Translations under genes and position numbers: made by a program
NCBI RefSeq assembly: GCF_000262465.1
Contig: NZ_CM001489.1
Span: 1,089,781-1,153,780 of the forward strand
DNA length: 64,000 bases
Source of the DNA: Frankia sp. QA3
GTDB lineage: Bacteria > Actinomycetota > Actinomycetes > Frankiales > Frankiaceae
Reading direction: 5' to 3'
Part shown: one piece after another, positions 52,527 to 61,560 of the stretch
Numbering within the stretch: position 1 is the first letter of the stretch
How the letters are laid out: each line of letters starts with the position of its first letter
Notes under the pieces: generated by a model
Database searches by the model: none
The model's input: only the letters and a program-made list of their open reading frames with translations
Told to the model about the DNA's origin: nothing

Positions 52527-52566
52527 CGCAGCCGTCAGGCCCGGAACGCAGCCGTCAGGCCCAGAA
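52527..52566. repeat. 20-bp direct duplication over a stop codon
   Basis: CGCAGCCGTCAGGCCCGGAA at 52527-52546 is repeated with one mismatch at 52547-52566; the second copy contains the stop codon of the phosphotransferase gene. Confidence 0.9.
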
Positions 52567-53313
52567 CTCCGGCGGCAGGGCCTCGATCTCGCGGGCGGCC
52601 TGCTCGAAGTCGGCGGCGATGGGCCGCAGCGCGTCGATGCCCAGCCGGTGGATGACCGCGGCGTTGAGCCGGGCCCGGGCGGCGACGGCCGGGCCGAAGG
52701 CGGCGCGGTCGCCGTCGTAGCCGTAGGCGTCCAGCAGCAGGCGCAGCCGCCGGGGCCGGTCGTCGAAGGCGGTGAAGCCCTGCGCTTCGACGACCGCGCG
52801 GGCGTGCAGCGGCACCCAGGTCAGCGCCGTGAAGGCGAGGTCGAGCTCGCGCGACGACGGACCGGCGGTGTCCCAGTCGACGAACCCGACGAGCCGGCCG
52901 GCGCCGGCGTCCCACACCGCGTTGAACGGCGAGGCGTCGTGGTGGCCGACGACCAGGCCTGGCTGCCACGGCCGGCCGGACAGCCAGACGGAGCCGGCCG
53001 GCGGCACGTAGCCGGCGGTGACGTCGTGCAGCCGGCGCAGCCACGTCCCGGTCTGCGTCAGCGCCTCGTCGGAGAACGCCCACGCCGGCCATGGCCGCCG
53101 CTCGCCGATCGTGTCGCCGGACAGCCAGGTCAGCACCTCGCGGCCCTGCTCGTCGAAGCCGAGCACCCGCGGTGCGCCGGTGAACCCGGCCGCCTCCAGA
53201 TGGCGCAGCAGCCCGTGCACCGCCGGGGTCCAGGGGTTGGCGGGGCGGTGCACGGTGTCGCCGATGCGGACGCCCCCGACATGACGGCCGCCGGGCAGGC
53301 GCTGCTCGGTCAC
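52555..53313 (-). CDS. Phosphotransferase (APH/aminoglycoside-choline kinase family)
   Basis: A 252-residue kinase-fold protein. GTG 53313 (VTEQRLPGGRHVGGVRIGD) is preferred because GGAGGA lies 7 bases upstream; the in-frame ATG at 53328 overlaps that site. The catalytic loop is VVGHHDASPFNAVW (HxD-x4-N type) and the metal-binding DFG-equivalent is GFVDWDTAG. The N-lobe is short (PANPWTPAVHGLLRHLEAAGF), as in many small actinobacterial APH-like proteins of unknown substrate. It is divergent from the DUF2254 gene. Confidence 0.85.
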   Translation of the reverse strand: MTEQRLPGGRHVGGVRIGDTVHRPANPWTPAVHGLLRHLEAAGFTGAPRVLGFDEQGREVLTWLSGDTIGERRPWPAWAFSDEALTQTGTWLRRLHDVTAGYVPPAGSVWLSGRPWQPGLVVGHHDASPFNAVWDAGAGRLVGFVDWDTAGPSSRELDLAFTALTWVPLHARAVVEAQGFTAFDDRPRRLRLLLDAYGYDGDRAAFGPAVAARARLNAAVIHRLGIDALRPIAADFEQAAREIEALPPEFWA

Positions 53314-53503
53314 GTGCTGCTCCTCCATGCCTTGGGTTTCTAGGGGTGACGCGCCCGCGACCGCAACCAGTTTTCTGGCGCCGGCAGCAGGGAGCCGCCG
53401 AAAAGAAGTCGTAGTCTCCCCAGTTTTCGGCCACGAGAATCCGTCCGGCGGTGTTCGGTTTCCCATCCGACCGGCCGGTGGCGACGGGCAGTAGGGTCCG
53501 CCC

Positions 53504-54955
53504 ATGCGCGGCCAACGGTTGTGGGCAGGGCGGGCGGTGCGCACGTATGCGTACCGGTTCCGGGAGTCGCTGTTCTTCCTGCCCGCCGTCCTCGTCGTCG
53601 TCGCCATCGGGGCCGCCCAGGGCCTGCTCGCGATCGACCGGCGCCATCAGGGCTGGCAGGACGGGCTGCCGCTGACGTTTCGGATGTCGGCGGGCGCGGC
53701 GCAGACGTTTCTGTCGGTGCTGGCCGCGGCGACGATCACCGTGGCTGCGACCGTGTTCTCGCTGACCGTCGTGAGCCTTCAGCTCGCCAGCAGCCAGTTC
53801 TCACCCCGGGTGCTGCACACCTTCATCCGCGACCGGTTCTCCCAGTCCGTCGTCGGCGTGCTCGTCGCCGTGTTCACCTTCTCGGTGCTGGTGCTGCGCG
53901 ACGTGCGCACCGACGCCGACCCGCCCTACAGCCCGAGCCTGTCCACCGGGGTGACGGTGCTGCTGGCCATCGCCTCGGTCGTGCTGATCGTCGGCTACCT
54001 CGACCATCTGACCCGCAGCCTGCAGGTCGGCCGGGTGCTGCACACCATCGGCAGGGAGACGAAGGCCGTCATCGCCGCGTCCGCGCGGCCCGACCCGACC
54101 CTCGCCCCGGCCCCCGCGGATGCCCCCGACCTGCGGGTTCGTCCCGGTGGCGTCGCCGTCGTCGCCGCGGACGACGGCTGGATCCGCCAGGCGGGGACCG
54201 CCGCCCTGCTGGCGGCGCTGCCCCCGGGCGCGGCGCTGCTGCTACGCACCCGGGTGGGTGCCTTCGTCGTCGAGGGGCAGCACATCGCCACCCTCTGGCT
54301 CCCCGGCGACGCGTCCGCGGGCGAGCCGGCCCCGGCCGTCGACGACGAGGCCGTGCGCACCGTGCGCGCCGTCCTCGCCCGCATCGACGTCGGTGTCACC
54401 CGCACCATGCAGGAGGACGTCGACTTCGGGTTGCGGCAGATGACCGACATCGCGCTGCGCGCGCTGAGCGCGGCCATCAACGATCCGACGACCGCGGTCG
54501 AGGCGATCCTGCGCATCGGCGGTGTGCTGCGCCACCTGCTTGCCGGTGAACCGCCGCCCGACGTCGTCGCGGGCCCCGCCGGCCGGCTGCTGTGCCGGGC
54601 CTGGGAGCTTGATCCGGCCGAGTACGTCGGCCACGCCTTCGACCAGCTCCGCCACGCCGGCGTCGGCCATCCCGCGGTGTGCGTGGCGATGCTGCGCACC
54701 CTGCGGCTGCAAATCTGGGTGGCCGAACGCCACGGCCGCCACGCGGTCGTCCCGGCGCTGCGCCGCCAGATGGACCTGCTCCTCGACGCCGTCGCCACCG
54801 CGCCGGGGCTGACCGAGGCCGACCGCGACGCGGTGCACGCCGCGGCCGACGCCGCCACCGACTCCCCCCACCACGGCATGGGTGCCCGGCCCCGCAACGG
54901 CCCGGCCGGCGTCGCGGTGCCGGCGGGGGAGTGGGGCGCCGACGGGTCGGTCTGA
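53504..54955 (+). CDS. DUF2254 membrane protein
   Basis: A 483-residue protein with four N-terminal membrane helices: ESLFFLPAVLVVVAIGAAQGLL, FLSVLAAATITVAATVFSLTVVSL, VVGVLVAVFTFSVLVL, and TGVTVLLAIASVVLIVGYLDHL. The loop LQLASSQFSPRVLHTFIRDRFSQ is the DUF2254 signature. A large soluble C-terminal region follows (DVDFGLRQMTDIALRALSAAINDPTTAVEAILRIGGVLRHL). The family's function is unknown. It is monocistronic; the ATG is at 53504. Confidence 0.9.
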   Translation: MRGQRLWAGRAVRTYAYRFRESLFFLPAVLVVVAIGAAQGLLAIDRRHQGWQDGLPLTFRMSAGAAQTFLSVLAAATITVAATVFSLTVVSLQLASSQFSPRVLHTFIRDRFSQSVVGVLVAVFTFSVLVLRDVRTDADPPYSPSLSTGVTVLLAIASVVLIVGYLDHLTRSLQVGRVLHTIGRETKAVIAASARPDPTLAPAPADAPDLRVRPGGVAVVAADDGWIRQAGTAALLAALPPGAALLLRTRVGAFVVEGQHIATLWLPGDASAGEPAPAVDDEAVRTVRAVLARIDVGVTRTMQEDVDFGLRQMTDIALRALSAAINDPTTAVEAILRIGGVLRHLLAGEPPPDVVAGPAGRLLCRAWELDPAEYVGHAFDQLRHAGVGHPAVCVAMLRTLRLQIWVAERHGRHAVVPALRRQMDLLLDAVATAPGLTEADRDAVHAAADAATDSPHHGMGARPRNGPAGVAVPAGEWGADGSV

Positions 54956-55003
54956 CGCGGCGGACCGTCTGGCCTGGCGGCCGGCGCCGCGCGACCGCGC
55001 GGT

Positions 55004-56008
55004 CTAGCTGTCGGCGCCGCGGGCCACCGGGGCGTCGACCATGTCGCGGCGCCAGCGGCGGGGGCTCCAGACGTCCTGGTCCTCGCCCCAGCAGGGCCGG
55101 CCGTCGAGGTCCCAGCGGGTCATGCTGCACCACGCGAACATGCTCGGGTACGGGGTGAAGACCATCCGGCTGACCACCGTGCCCGTCGCCGACAGCGCCC
55201 GGCCCAGCTCGTCGCGGCCCGTGATCCGCACGCTCGCCGGCCTGCCCTCGCCGTCGCGTTCCACCCGGCGCTCGCCGGCGACCAGCGGGGACCACGCGCC
55301 GTCGCGCATGAGGTAGCCCGCCCACACCCGGTCCGTGCCCTGCCGGTCCGGACCGCTGATGGCGAGGAACGCCTCGGTGGCCGACGCCGTGCCGTACGCG
55401 TAGCCGACGCGCCGCTGCCGCTGGTCGCGCCGCGGCCCCCATGCCCGGTCCCGGATCGCGAAGCAGTCGACGTCGATCGCCTCGCCGTGCAGCACCATCG
55501 CGCCGGTGACCCGACCCGGCTGATCGAGATGCCCGCCGTGGGCGAACAGATCGGACTCGCCGCCGGAGACCAGCGGCCGCATCAGGGCCTCGTAGCGCAG
55601 GTCGAGGGTGAGCTCGTCGCTGGTGTAGCCGATCTCGTAGGTGTGGCCGGGGCGGACGGCTCGCAGGGTGATGCCGTCGGCGAGCCGGGCGTCGCGCAGG
55701 TCCGGCAGCTCCGGCAGCGGGATGTGCTGCTGCCAGTGGCGGACGGGAAGCTCCCAGGGCAGGTGGGCGCTGGCGTCGTAGACGGTCACCCCGCCGAACT
55801 GGACGCCGAGGTTGGGCCGGAACACCGGGTACACGTAGCCCAGCAGGCGACGTTCGGGCACCATCCAGCTGAACCAGACGGTCTCCGTCCACAACGGCTC
55901 GTCGGACGGGAACGGGTGCAGCCGGTCGTCCGCCTCCGTCAGTCCCCAGCCGGCCGCATCGGTCGTGTCGGCGGTCGTGTCGCCGGTCGTGTCGGCGGTG
56001 CCGGTCAT
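55004..56008 (-). CDS. DUF7065/DUF7064-like protein (CrtC-like fold), coupled to acyl-CoA ligase
   Basis: A 334-residue beta-rich protein of the group related to the hydroxyneurosporene-synthase-like fold. Features are LHPFPSDEPLWTETVWFSWMVPERRLLGYVYPVFRPNLG, DLRYEALMRPLVSG, and DCFAIRDRAWGPRRDQRQRRVGYAYGTAS. Its ATG overlaps the ligase stop (ATGA), so the two are translated together. Proteins of this group often sit beside fatty-acid or steroid degradation genes in actinobacteria. A role in modifying or binding the ligase product is inference. Confidence 0.7.
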   Translation of the reverse strand: MTGTADTTGDTTADTTDAAGWGLTEADDRLHPFPSDEPLWTETVWFSWMVPERRLLGYVYPVFRPNLGVQFGGVTVYDASAHLPWELPVRHWQQHIPLPELPDLRDARLADGITLRAVRPGHTYEIGYTSDELTLDLRYEALMRPLVSGGESDLFAHGGHLDQPGRVTGAMVLHGEAIDVDCFAIRDRAWGPRRDQRQRRVGYAYGTASATEAFLAISGPDRQGTDRVWAGYLMRDGAWSPLVAGERRVERDGEGRPASVRITGRDELGRALSATGTVVSRMVFTPYPSMFAWCSMTRWDLDGRPCWGEDQDVWSPRRWRRDMVDAPVARGADS

Positions 56009-57579
56009 CGCGGCGCCGCCGCGTCCGCCTCGCCCCCGGCGAGGTAACGCCGGCGGAGCTGGGCCTTGGTGACCTTGCCGACCGGGTTGCGGGGCAGCTC
56101 GTCGATCAGCTCCAGCCGCTCCGGCCATTTCTGCTTCATCAGACCCGCCCGGGCGCACCAGTCGGTCAGGTCCGCGAGGCCGGGCGGGGTGCCCGCGGCC
56201 GTCGGGACGACAACGGCGCACACCCGCTCCCCGGTCCGCTCGTCGGGCAGCCCGATGACCGACACGTCGGCGACGTCCGGATGGGTCGCGAGCACCTGTT
56301 CCACCTCCACGGCCGACACGTTCTCCATGTTCCGGATGATCACATCCTTGATCCGTCCGGTGACCGTGAGGTATCCCGCCGCGTCGAGGCGGCCGAGGTC
56401 ACCGGTGCGTAGCCACCCGTCCGGCGTCATCGCCGCGGCGGTCAGCTCCGGGTCCAGATAGCCGACCATCAGGTGGTCGCCGCGGATCTGGATCTCGCCG
56501 TCCGAGCCGACCGGTGCGGCGGCGCCGTCGGGTGTCGTCACCCGCAGCTGCGCCCTGGGCGCGGCGATCCCCTCCGTGGTGGCCCGCTGCGCGGGGGAGT
56601 CGCCGAGCCGGCCCATGCACACGATCGGCGCCTCGGTCAGCCCGTAGCTGGGGATGATGCCGGCGCCGAACGCGTCGACCATCCGCGCGTGCAGGTCGTG
56701 GGGCCGGCCGGTGCCGCCGCCGGGAAAGGCGCGCACCCGTGGGAACAGTCGCCGGCCGGCCGGCAGCGCCCGCTGGGCGGCGAGGTAGGCGAGGAAGAAC
56801 GGTGGGCCGGCCCCGGCGATGGTGACGTCGAAGTCGTGCAGGGCGGTGATCGCCTCGTCGGTGAACCGCTCCACGCACAGTGTCTCGAAGCCGACCAGCA
56901 TCGCCGCGACCTGCCAGGCCGGTCCGCCCACGTGGCAGAGGGGGAAGACCGCGCCGTACCGGTCGTCCGGGCGCAGCCCGAGCCGATCGACCAGGGTGCG
57001 TCCCGCCGCCAGCACCGCGCGGTCGGCATGCACCACGCCCTTCGGGGCCGAGGTCGTTCCGGAGGTGTAGAAGTACCACCGGCCCGTGGTGCCCGTCGGC
57101 GGGGCCAGCGGGCCGCCCTGCCCGGGGCTGTCCTCGCCCCAGGCGAGGACGTCGATCGGCTCGCCGTCGCGGGCCACGGCGGCGGCCACGCGCCGGGCGG
57201 TGGCCGTGCGCGCCGGGTCGGCGCCGTCGACGATGAGCAGCGCCGGGCGGGCCTGGCGCAGGATGAAGTCGAGCTCACGGTCGCCGTAGACGGGCAGCAG
57301 GGGATTCTGCGTCGCCCCGAGCCGGCACAGCGCGAGCAGCAGGACGATCGCCTCGACGCTGGTCGGCAGCTGCCAGGACACCACCGTCGCGGGCCGGACC
57401 CCGCGGGCGGCGAGGTCCGCGGCGAGGGCCGTCACCCGGTCGCCGAGCTCACCCCAGGAGACCGGCTCGCCACCCACGTCGCGCACCGCCGGCGCGCGCG
57501 GGCTGATCCGGACCCGCCGGTCGAACACGCTCGACAGGCTGACCCCGTCGGAACCGCCAACTCCGTCGAACTCGTCCAT
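56005..57579 (-). CDS. Acyl-CoA synthetase (AMP-forming ligase)
   Basis: A 524-residue ANL-superfamily enzyme. ATG 57579 (MDEFDGVGGSDGVSL) follows GCGAGGTGACC. All core motifs are present: YFYTSGTTSAPKGVVHADRA (A3, P-loop), YGLTEAPIVC (A5), GWLRTGDLGRLD (A7), GRIKDVIIRNMENVSAVEVEQVL (A8), and the catalytic lysine near the end in PRNPVGKVTKAQLRRRY. It activates a carboxylic acid to acyl-CoA; cyclohexanecarboxylate or long-chain ligase-like substrates are possible but unproven. The TetR gene at 57639 lies upstream in the same orientation. Confidence 0.93.
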   Translation of the reverse strand: MDEFDGVGGSDGVSLSSVFDRRVRISPRAPAVRDVGGEPVSWGELGDRVTALAADLAARGVRPATVVSWQLPTSVEAIVLLLALCRLGATQNPLLPVYGDRELDFILRQARPALLIVDGADPARTATARRVAAAVARDGEPIDVLAWGEDSPGQGGPLAPPTGTTGRWYFYTSGTTSAPKGVVHADRAVLAAGRTLVDRLGLRPDDRYGAVFPLCHVGGPAWQVAAMLVGFETLCVERFTDEAITALHDFDVTIAGAGPPFFLAYLAAQRALPAGRRLFPRVRAFPGGGTGRPHDLHARMVDAFGAGIIPSYGLTEAPIVCMGRLGDSPAQRATTEGIAAPRAQLRVTTPDGAAAPVGSDGEIQIRGDHLMVGYLDPELTAAAMTPDGWLRTGDLGRLDAAGYLTVTGRIKDVIIRNMENVSAVEVEQVLATHPDVADVSVIGLPDERTGERVCAVVVPTAAGTPPGLADLTDWCARAGLMKQKWPERLELIDELPRNPVGKVTKAQLRRRYLAGGEADAAAPR

Positions 57580-57627
57580 GGTCACCTCGCCGGCTCCGGT
57601 CCGTGCCGCGAGCACGCTTCCACGGAA

Positions 57628-57640
57628 CTGACATCACGTC
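57628..57640. promoter_or_regulatory. TGAC-N5-GTCA palindrome upstream of the ligase operon
   Basis: TGACATCACGTCA overlaps the last codon and stop of the TetR gene and lies about 50 bases upstream of the ligase start. It resembles TGACG-N4-CGTCA at 27238, and its complement contains TGTCAGTT, which recurs upstream of the TetR gene near 58325. Confidence 0.4.
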
Positions 57641-58298
57641 AATTAGTGCTCTGGTGCCGGCCCAGGCCGAGATGGATGATCTGGGCCTGGGAGCGGACGA
57701 GCTCGTCGAGCGGCGCCCCGTCGCGGGCGAACCCCTCGCGGCGGGCCGCGGACATCACCAGCATCATCACCAGCGACCCGGCGAGGCCCACGGGATGGCC
57801 GTCGACCACGGCCACCGACAGCACGTGGGTGAGCCTCTTCATGGCGCCCAGCAGGACCCGGAACACCCGCGGGTCCTCGTCGCGGGAGGCGAGCACGATC
57901 GTCTCGAGCAGGCCGCGCCGTTCGCTCCAGAAGTCGTGGAACGCCCGGACGAACCGCTCGCACGGACCGAGCGTGGCGTCCTGGCGCACCAGCGCCGCGG
58001 CCAGCGCCGTGACCTGCTCGAACTGCTCCATGTGCCGCTCGGCCACCTCGGCGACGGCGCTGGGGAGGTCGGGGAAGTAGTGGTAGAAGGTCCCCGGCGA
58101 GGTGTTCACCGCGCGCGCGACGTCGGCCACGGCGACCGTCAGGTACGGCGCGGCCAGGCAGCGCCGCTCCACCTCGTCGAGCAGCCGCTGGCGGGTGCGC
58201 CGCCCCTTCGGCCCGGGCCCGGCCCCACCCGCCGGCTGCCGCGACAGCCGGGCCACGTCGCTCAGCCGAGTCGGTCGGCTCGGCTCGGCTCCGGTCAT
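57639..58298 (-). CDS. TetR-family regulator of the ligase operon
   Basis: A 219-residue TetR regulator. The HTH is TRQRLLDEVERRCLAAPYLTVAVADVARAVNTSPGTFYHYFPDLPSAVAEV. The ligand domain includes FHDFWSERRGLLETIVLASRDEDPRVF and LAGSLVMMLVMSAARREGFARDG. It is divergent from the phosphotransferase gene at 58373 and directly upstream of the ligase pair, so it probably controls both directions through TGTCAGTT-type half-sites in the two gaps. Confidence 0.88.
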   Translation of the reverse strand: MTGAEPSRPTRLSDVARLSRQPAGGAGPGPKGRRTRQRLLDEVERRCLAAPYLTVAVADVARAVNTSPGTFYHYFPDLPSAVAEVAERHMEQFEQVTALAAALVRQDATLGPCERFVRAFHDFWSERRGLLETIVLASRDEDPRVFRVLLGAMKRLTHVLSVAVVDGHPVGLAGSLVMMLVMSAARREGFARDGAPLDELVRSQAQIIHLGLGRHQSTN

Positions 58299-58372
58299 CT
58301 CGCCTCCAAGAAAATTGAGCGCCTGTCAGTTTTAGCTAGTATCGGCTCGTCGTCGAGCGTGAGAGGACCGCC

Positions 58373-59683
58373 GTGACCACCACCTCGAGCTGGGCCCATC
58401 GGACCGACGAGATCGCCGCCGCCCTCGGCGTCGACGCGGTCCGGCTGGTGCCCGTGCCCGCGGGCGCCTCCCGCGAGGCCTACCGCGTCGAGACCCCCGC
58501 CGGCGCGGGCATCGCCTTCCTGCGCGCCGACCCGGCCACCGGCGGGGTGATGGACGGCAGCGAGATGACCCTGGCCCGCGAGGCCCAGGTGCTCCGGCGC
58601 GTCCGCGAGTGCGGACTGCCCGTGCCCGCCGTGCTCGCGACCCTGTCGGAGCCCGCGGGCACCCTCCTGGAGCTCGTGCCCGGCACCAGCAGACCCGACC
58701 CGGCGGCCGTCGAGCAGGCCGCGCCGGAGTACATGGCGCTGCTCGCCCGGCTGCACCGGACCGGTCCCACCGACCTCGGCGTGCCGGCGTCGTCGATCAG
58801 CGCGGCGCTGCGATCCGATCTCGCCTGGTGGCGCGAACGAGCCGCCACGACGGGCACCCTGGACCGGCCGCTGATCCGGCTGGCGCTGCGGATCCTCGCC
58901 GACGGCCTCCCGGACGACCCGACACCGGCGCGGCCGGTGCACGGCGACGCCGGCCCCGGCAACGTCATGATCCACCAGGGGAGGGTGGTCGCCCTGCTGG
59001 ACTGGGAGCTGTTCCACGCGGGCGACCCGCACGAGGACCTCGCCTGGATCTGGATGCGCGGCGCGCACACCGACTTCGGAGATTTCACCACCCGCGTCGC
59101 CGAGTACGAGGCCGCCGCCGGCGTCGTCCTGGCTCCGGGGCGGCTCGACTGGCATGCCGCGTTCGTGATGACCAAGTCGGTGATCAGCCTGTGGGCCGGG
59201 ATCATCGCCGCGCGACCAGGGGCGGACGTGCTCGGCCCGCTCATCGCCGCGCTCGCCTACGACGCCCTGCTGGGATCCGTGCTCGTCCGGCTGCGCGGCG
59301 GCTCGCTGCGGCTGCTTGCGGACCCGGCGGTCCCGGCGGACGCGGTGGACGCGGCGGAGGTCGGGCTCGTCGACCAGCTCGCCGCCCGCCTCGGCGAGGC
59401 GGACCGCGGCACCGCCGCGATCCTCGACCATCTGCGCCGCCAGCTCGCCCTCGAGCGGTGGCGGAGCACGCGCCTGGCCGCGGACGTCGCCACCTGGCTA
59501 CCCGCCGACCCCGGCGATCCGGGTGGTCTCGCGGGCCTCGCCGCCCGCGTCGACGACGCCGATGCCGCGGCGCTCACGGCGCTCGCGACGGTCCTCGGCG
59601 CGGCGGCGGATCGAGCCGCCCGAAGCCAACCGCGCGCCGAACGGCTGATCCGCCGCGCGCAGCTCAACGGGCTCGGAGTCTGA
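58373..59683 (+). CDS. APH-family phosphotransferase, acyl-CoA-dehydrogenase-associated type
   Basis: A 436-residue kinase-like protein with GTG start (preceded by GTGAGAGGACC). The N-lobe has VPAGASREAYRVETPAGAGIAFLR; the catalytic loop is ARPVHGDAGPGNVMIHQG and the metal loop VALLDWELFHAGDPHEDLAW. A helical C-terminal extension of about 110 residues (EVGLVDQLAARLGEADRG, AERLIRRAQLNGLGV) goes beyond the usual APH length of about 350 residues. Such proteins are commonly linked to acyl-CoA metabolism genes in actinobacteria, which fits the neighbouring ligase and shared TetR regulator. Confidence 0.88.
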   Translation: MTTTSSWAHRTDEIAAALGVDAVRLVPVPAGASREAYRVETPAGAGIAFLRADPATGGVMDGSEMTLAREAQVLRRVRECGLPVPAVLATLSEPAGTLLELVPGTSRPDPAAVEQAAPEYMALLARLHRTGPTDLGVPASSISAALRSDLAWWRERAATTGTLDRPLIRLALRILADGLPDDPTPARPVHGDAGPGNVMIHQGRVVALLDWELFHAGDPHEDLAWIWMRGAHTDFGDFTTRVAEYEAAAGVVLAPGRLDWHAAFVMTKSVISLWAGIIAARPGADVLGPLIAALAYDALLGSVLVRLRGGSLRLLADPAVPADAVDAAEVGLVDQLAARLGEADRGTAAILDHLRRQLALERWRSTRLAADVATWLPADPGDPGGLAGLAARVDDADAAALTALATVLGAAADRAARSQPRAERLIRRAQLNGLGV

Positions 59684-59699
59684 TCCGCCGCGCGCGGTG

Positions 59700-60623
59700 T
59701 CAGGGCACGGTGGGCGGATCGGGAGCCGCGCCCGGCTCGCCCCCGGCCGGCTGATCCCCGGCGGGCAGCGTCTGCCCGGTCTCCAGCAGCGTCTTGAGGT
59801 TCGACAGGATCGCCGGCCACCCACCGCTGATCGACTCCAGCACCGTGCTGCCGGGATCGAAGTCGGTGTGGACGACGGTGAGCTTCACCGTCCGGCCGAC
59901 CGGTTCGAGGTCGAACACGACCCTGGATCGGCGTTCGGCACGCACGGTGGCCAGGAACTCGTCTGCGAACCCGAACGCGGCGGCGAATTCGGGGGTGAAG
60001 GTGTGCCAGGTGTAGGACAGCCGCCGTGGCGGCTCGGCCGCCAGGACGACCTGCTCGGCGTCGGCGATCGTCACCTCGCCCTGGCGCCAGACGACCGGTG
60101 AGCCGACCTGCCAGTCCGACTCCAGGGCCGCCCCCCAGTAGCGCAGCGTGAAGGCGGGATCGGTCAGCGCCTGCCACAGGCGCTGCGGGGTGGTGTTGAT
60201 GTAGGTAATGTAGACGAACTCGGTGCTGCTCACCGGCTCGGACTCCAGTGCCGTCGTCAGGTCGGTGAGCGTACGCACGCGCTCCCGGTGGTATCGGCTG
60301 ATCCAGCGCCCGGCGATCGCGTCGATCGGCGCGGCGTTGAGGTGGTGCAGCTTTTCCCGGCCGCGCCACCGCGTGGTCACCAGACCCGCCGCCACCAGCA
60401 CCGCCAGATGCTTGCTCACCGACTGGCGGGTCATGTCCAGCCCGGCGCACAGCTCCCGCAGGCTCTGCCCGCCGCGCTCGTCGAGCCGGTCGAGCAGCAG
60501 CCGGCGATGCGGATCGGCCAGCGCCCGAAACACCCCGTCTACGTCGCCGTCTACGTCGCCCGCCTCATCCTGGTCGGTGCCCGCTCCGGCGTGCCTGGGC
60601 CACGCGGAGGGTTGGCTCGCCAC
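59700..60623 (-). CDS. ArsR-type HTH fused to SRPBCC (AHSA1) domain
   Basis: A 307-residue fusion. Residues 30-115 form an ArsR winged helix (VFRALADPHRRLLLDRLDERGGQSLRELCAGLDMTRQSVSKHLAVLVAAGLVTTRWRGREKLHHLN). Residues 130-280 form an SRPBCC/AHSA1-like domain (FVYITYINTTPQRLWQALTDPAFTLRYWG, ESDWQVGSPVVWR, TVVHTDFDPGSTVLESISGGWPAILSNLKTLLETG). No metal-sensing cysteine motif is visible, so the second domain probably binds a hydrophobic ligand that controls DNA binding. It converges on the phosphotransferase gene; a tail of Pro/Gly-rich residues ends the protein. Confidence 0.9.
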   Translation of the reverse strand: MASQPSAWPRHAGAGTDQDEAGDVDGDVDGVFRALADPHRRLLLDRLDERGGQSLRELCAGLDMTRQSVSKHLAVLVAAGLVTTRWRGREKLHHLNAAPIDAIAGRWISRYHRERVRTLTDLTTALESEPVSSTEFVYITYINTTPQRLWQALTDPAFTLRYWGAALESDWQVGSPVVWRQGEVTIADAEQVVLAAEPPRRLSYTWHTFTPEFAAAFGFADEFLATVRAERRSRVVFDLEPVGRTVKLTVVHTDFDPGSTVLESISGGWPAILSNLKTLLETGQTLPAGDQPAGGEPGAAPDPPTVP

Positions 60624-60870
60624 AAGGTATATGCAACCTCTTGGCTGCCTGATGTTAGGTAACCGTCAAGCTGCATGTCAAGCGCCGATGGCTCCTCCGG
60701 CGGTGCTCGTCCCGGCCCCCGCTCGCGCCGAAGCCGAACGGTCGGACGCGGTGAGGACTGCCGACGGAAGACGTGATCCACCCGTGGCGATATGCTGCTA
60801 TTCGGCGCGAAGAAGGGGGCTTCGTTGGGTACTTCGGGCGTGTTGGCTCCAGTGCCGCTGTGAGGATGCT

Positions 60871-61560
60871 TTGATCAATCCGCGGGACCGGATGGAGGCG
60901 TTGCGCAGCGCCCGTGCCCAGGTCGAGGACTATGCGCGGGGGGCCCCGAACCTCGAGATTCTCGTCGACGACGAGGAGTTCCCGACCGAGTACGAACTCC
61001 GATTCACCCAGCCGAGCCTCGCTCCCGGACCGGACCCCGACGCTGAGCCGGTGCCGATCGCCGAGCATGAAGTCGTCATCGTGCTCGGCGCCAGTTTCCC
61101 GCAGACGCCGCCGGCTGTGTTCTGGGAGTCCCCGATCTTCCATCCGAACATCTTTCCCAACTATGACTCGGCGCCCTCTCGGGAACAGCCGGAGTACCGC
61201 GGGCTGGTCTGCCTCGGTGACCTGCTCGGCGATTTCACGCCGGAGCTCGACTTCGGGGCTCTGTGTCAGACGATCGTCGATCTCGCCGGCTTTCGCGGTG
61301 TCGGCATCGTCGACGTCGACGACAACGGGGAACCGAGCGCGAACTTCTACGACAAGGCCGCGGCGGTCTGGTTCAGCCGGAACGCCGGACGGTTGGCCGA
61401 TCTGATCGGCGCCGCCGCGGCGACGCTCCCGGGCGGCCCCGGGAGACTTTGGCGGGGCGGCGGATCCTACCGGAACCAGGTCGAACCACTCGGTCCGGAG
61501 GAGCCGCGAGTGTTCAGGACACTCCCGTCCTCCCGCGGAGTGGACTTCGGGGGCCGCTGA
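60871..61560 (+). CDS. E2 ubiquitin-conjugating-like (UBC-fold) protein
   Basis: A 229-residue protein from TTG 60871 (GAGGA 4 bases upstream); ATG 60892 is the alternative. An E2 fold is suggested by HEVVIVLGASFPQTPPAVFWESPIFHPNIFPN, with the HPN motif at 91-93, then RGLVCLGDLL with Cys114 in the position of the E2 catalytic cysteine, DFGALCQTIVDLAGF (the helix after the cysteine, as in LLSIQSLL of E2s), and NFYDKAAAVWF. The spacing from HPN to Cys (21 residues) is longer than in eukaryotic E2s (about 8). It overlaps the next gene by one base and leads an operon with EAD1-like and MoxR proteins. Confidence 0.75.
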   Translation: MINPRDRMEALRSARAQVEDYARGAPNLEILVDDEEFPTEYELRFTQPSLAPGPDPDAEPVPIAEHEVVIVLGASFPQTPPAVFWESPIFHPNIFPNYDSAPSREQPEYRGLVCLGDLLGDFTPELDFGALCQTIVDLAGFRGVGIVDVDDNGEPSANFYDKAAAVWFSRNAGRLADLIGAAAATLPGGPGRLWRGGGSYRNQVEPLGPEEPRVFRTLPSSRGVDFGGR

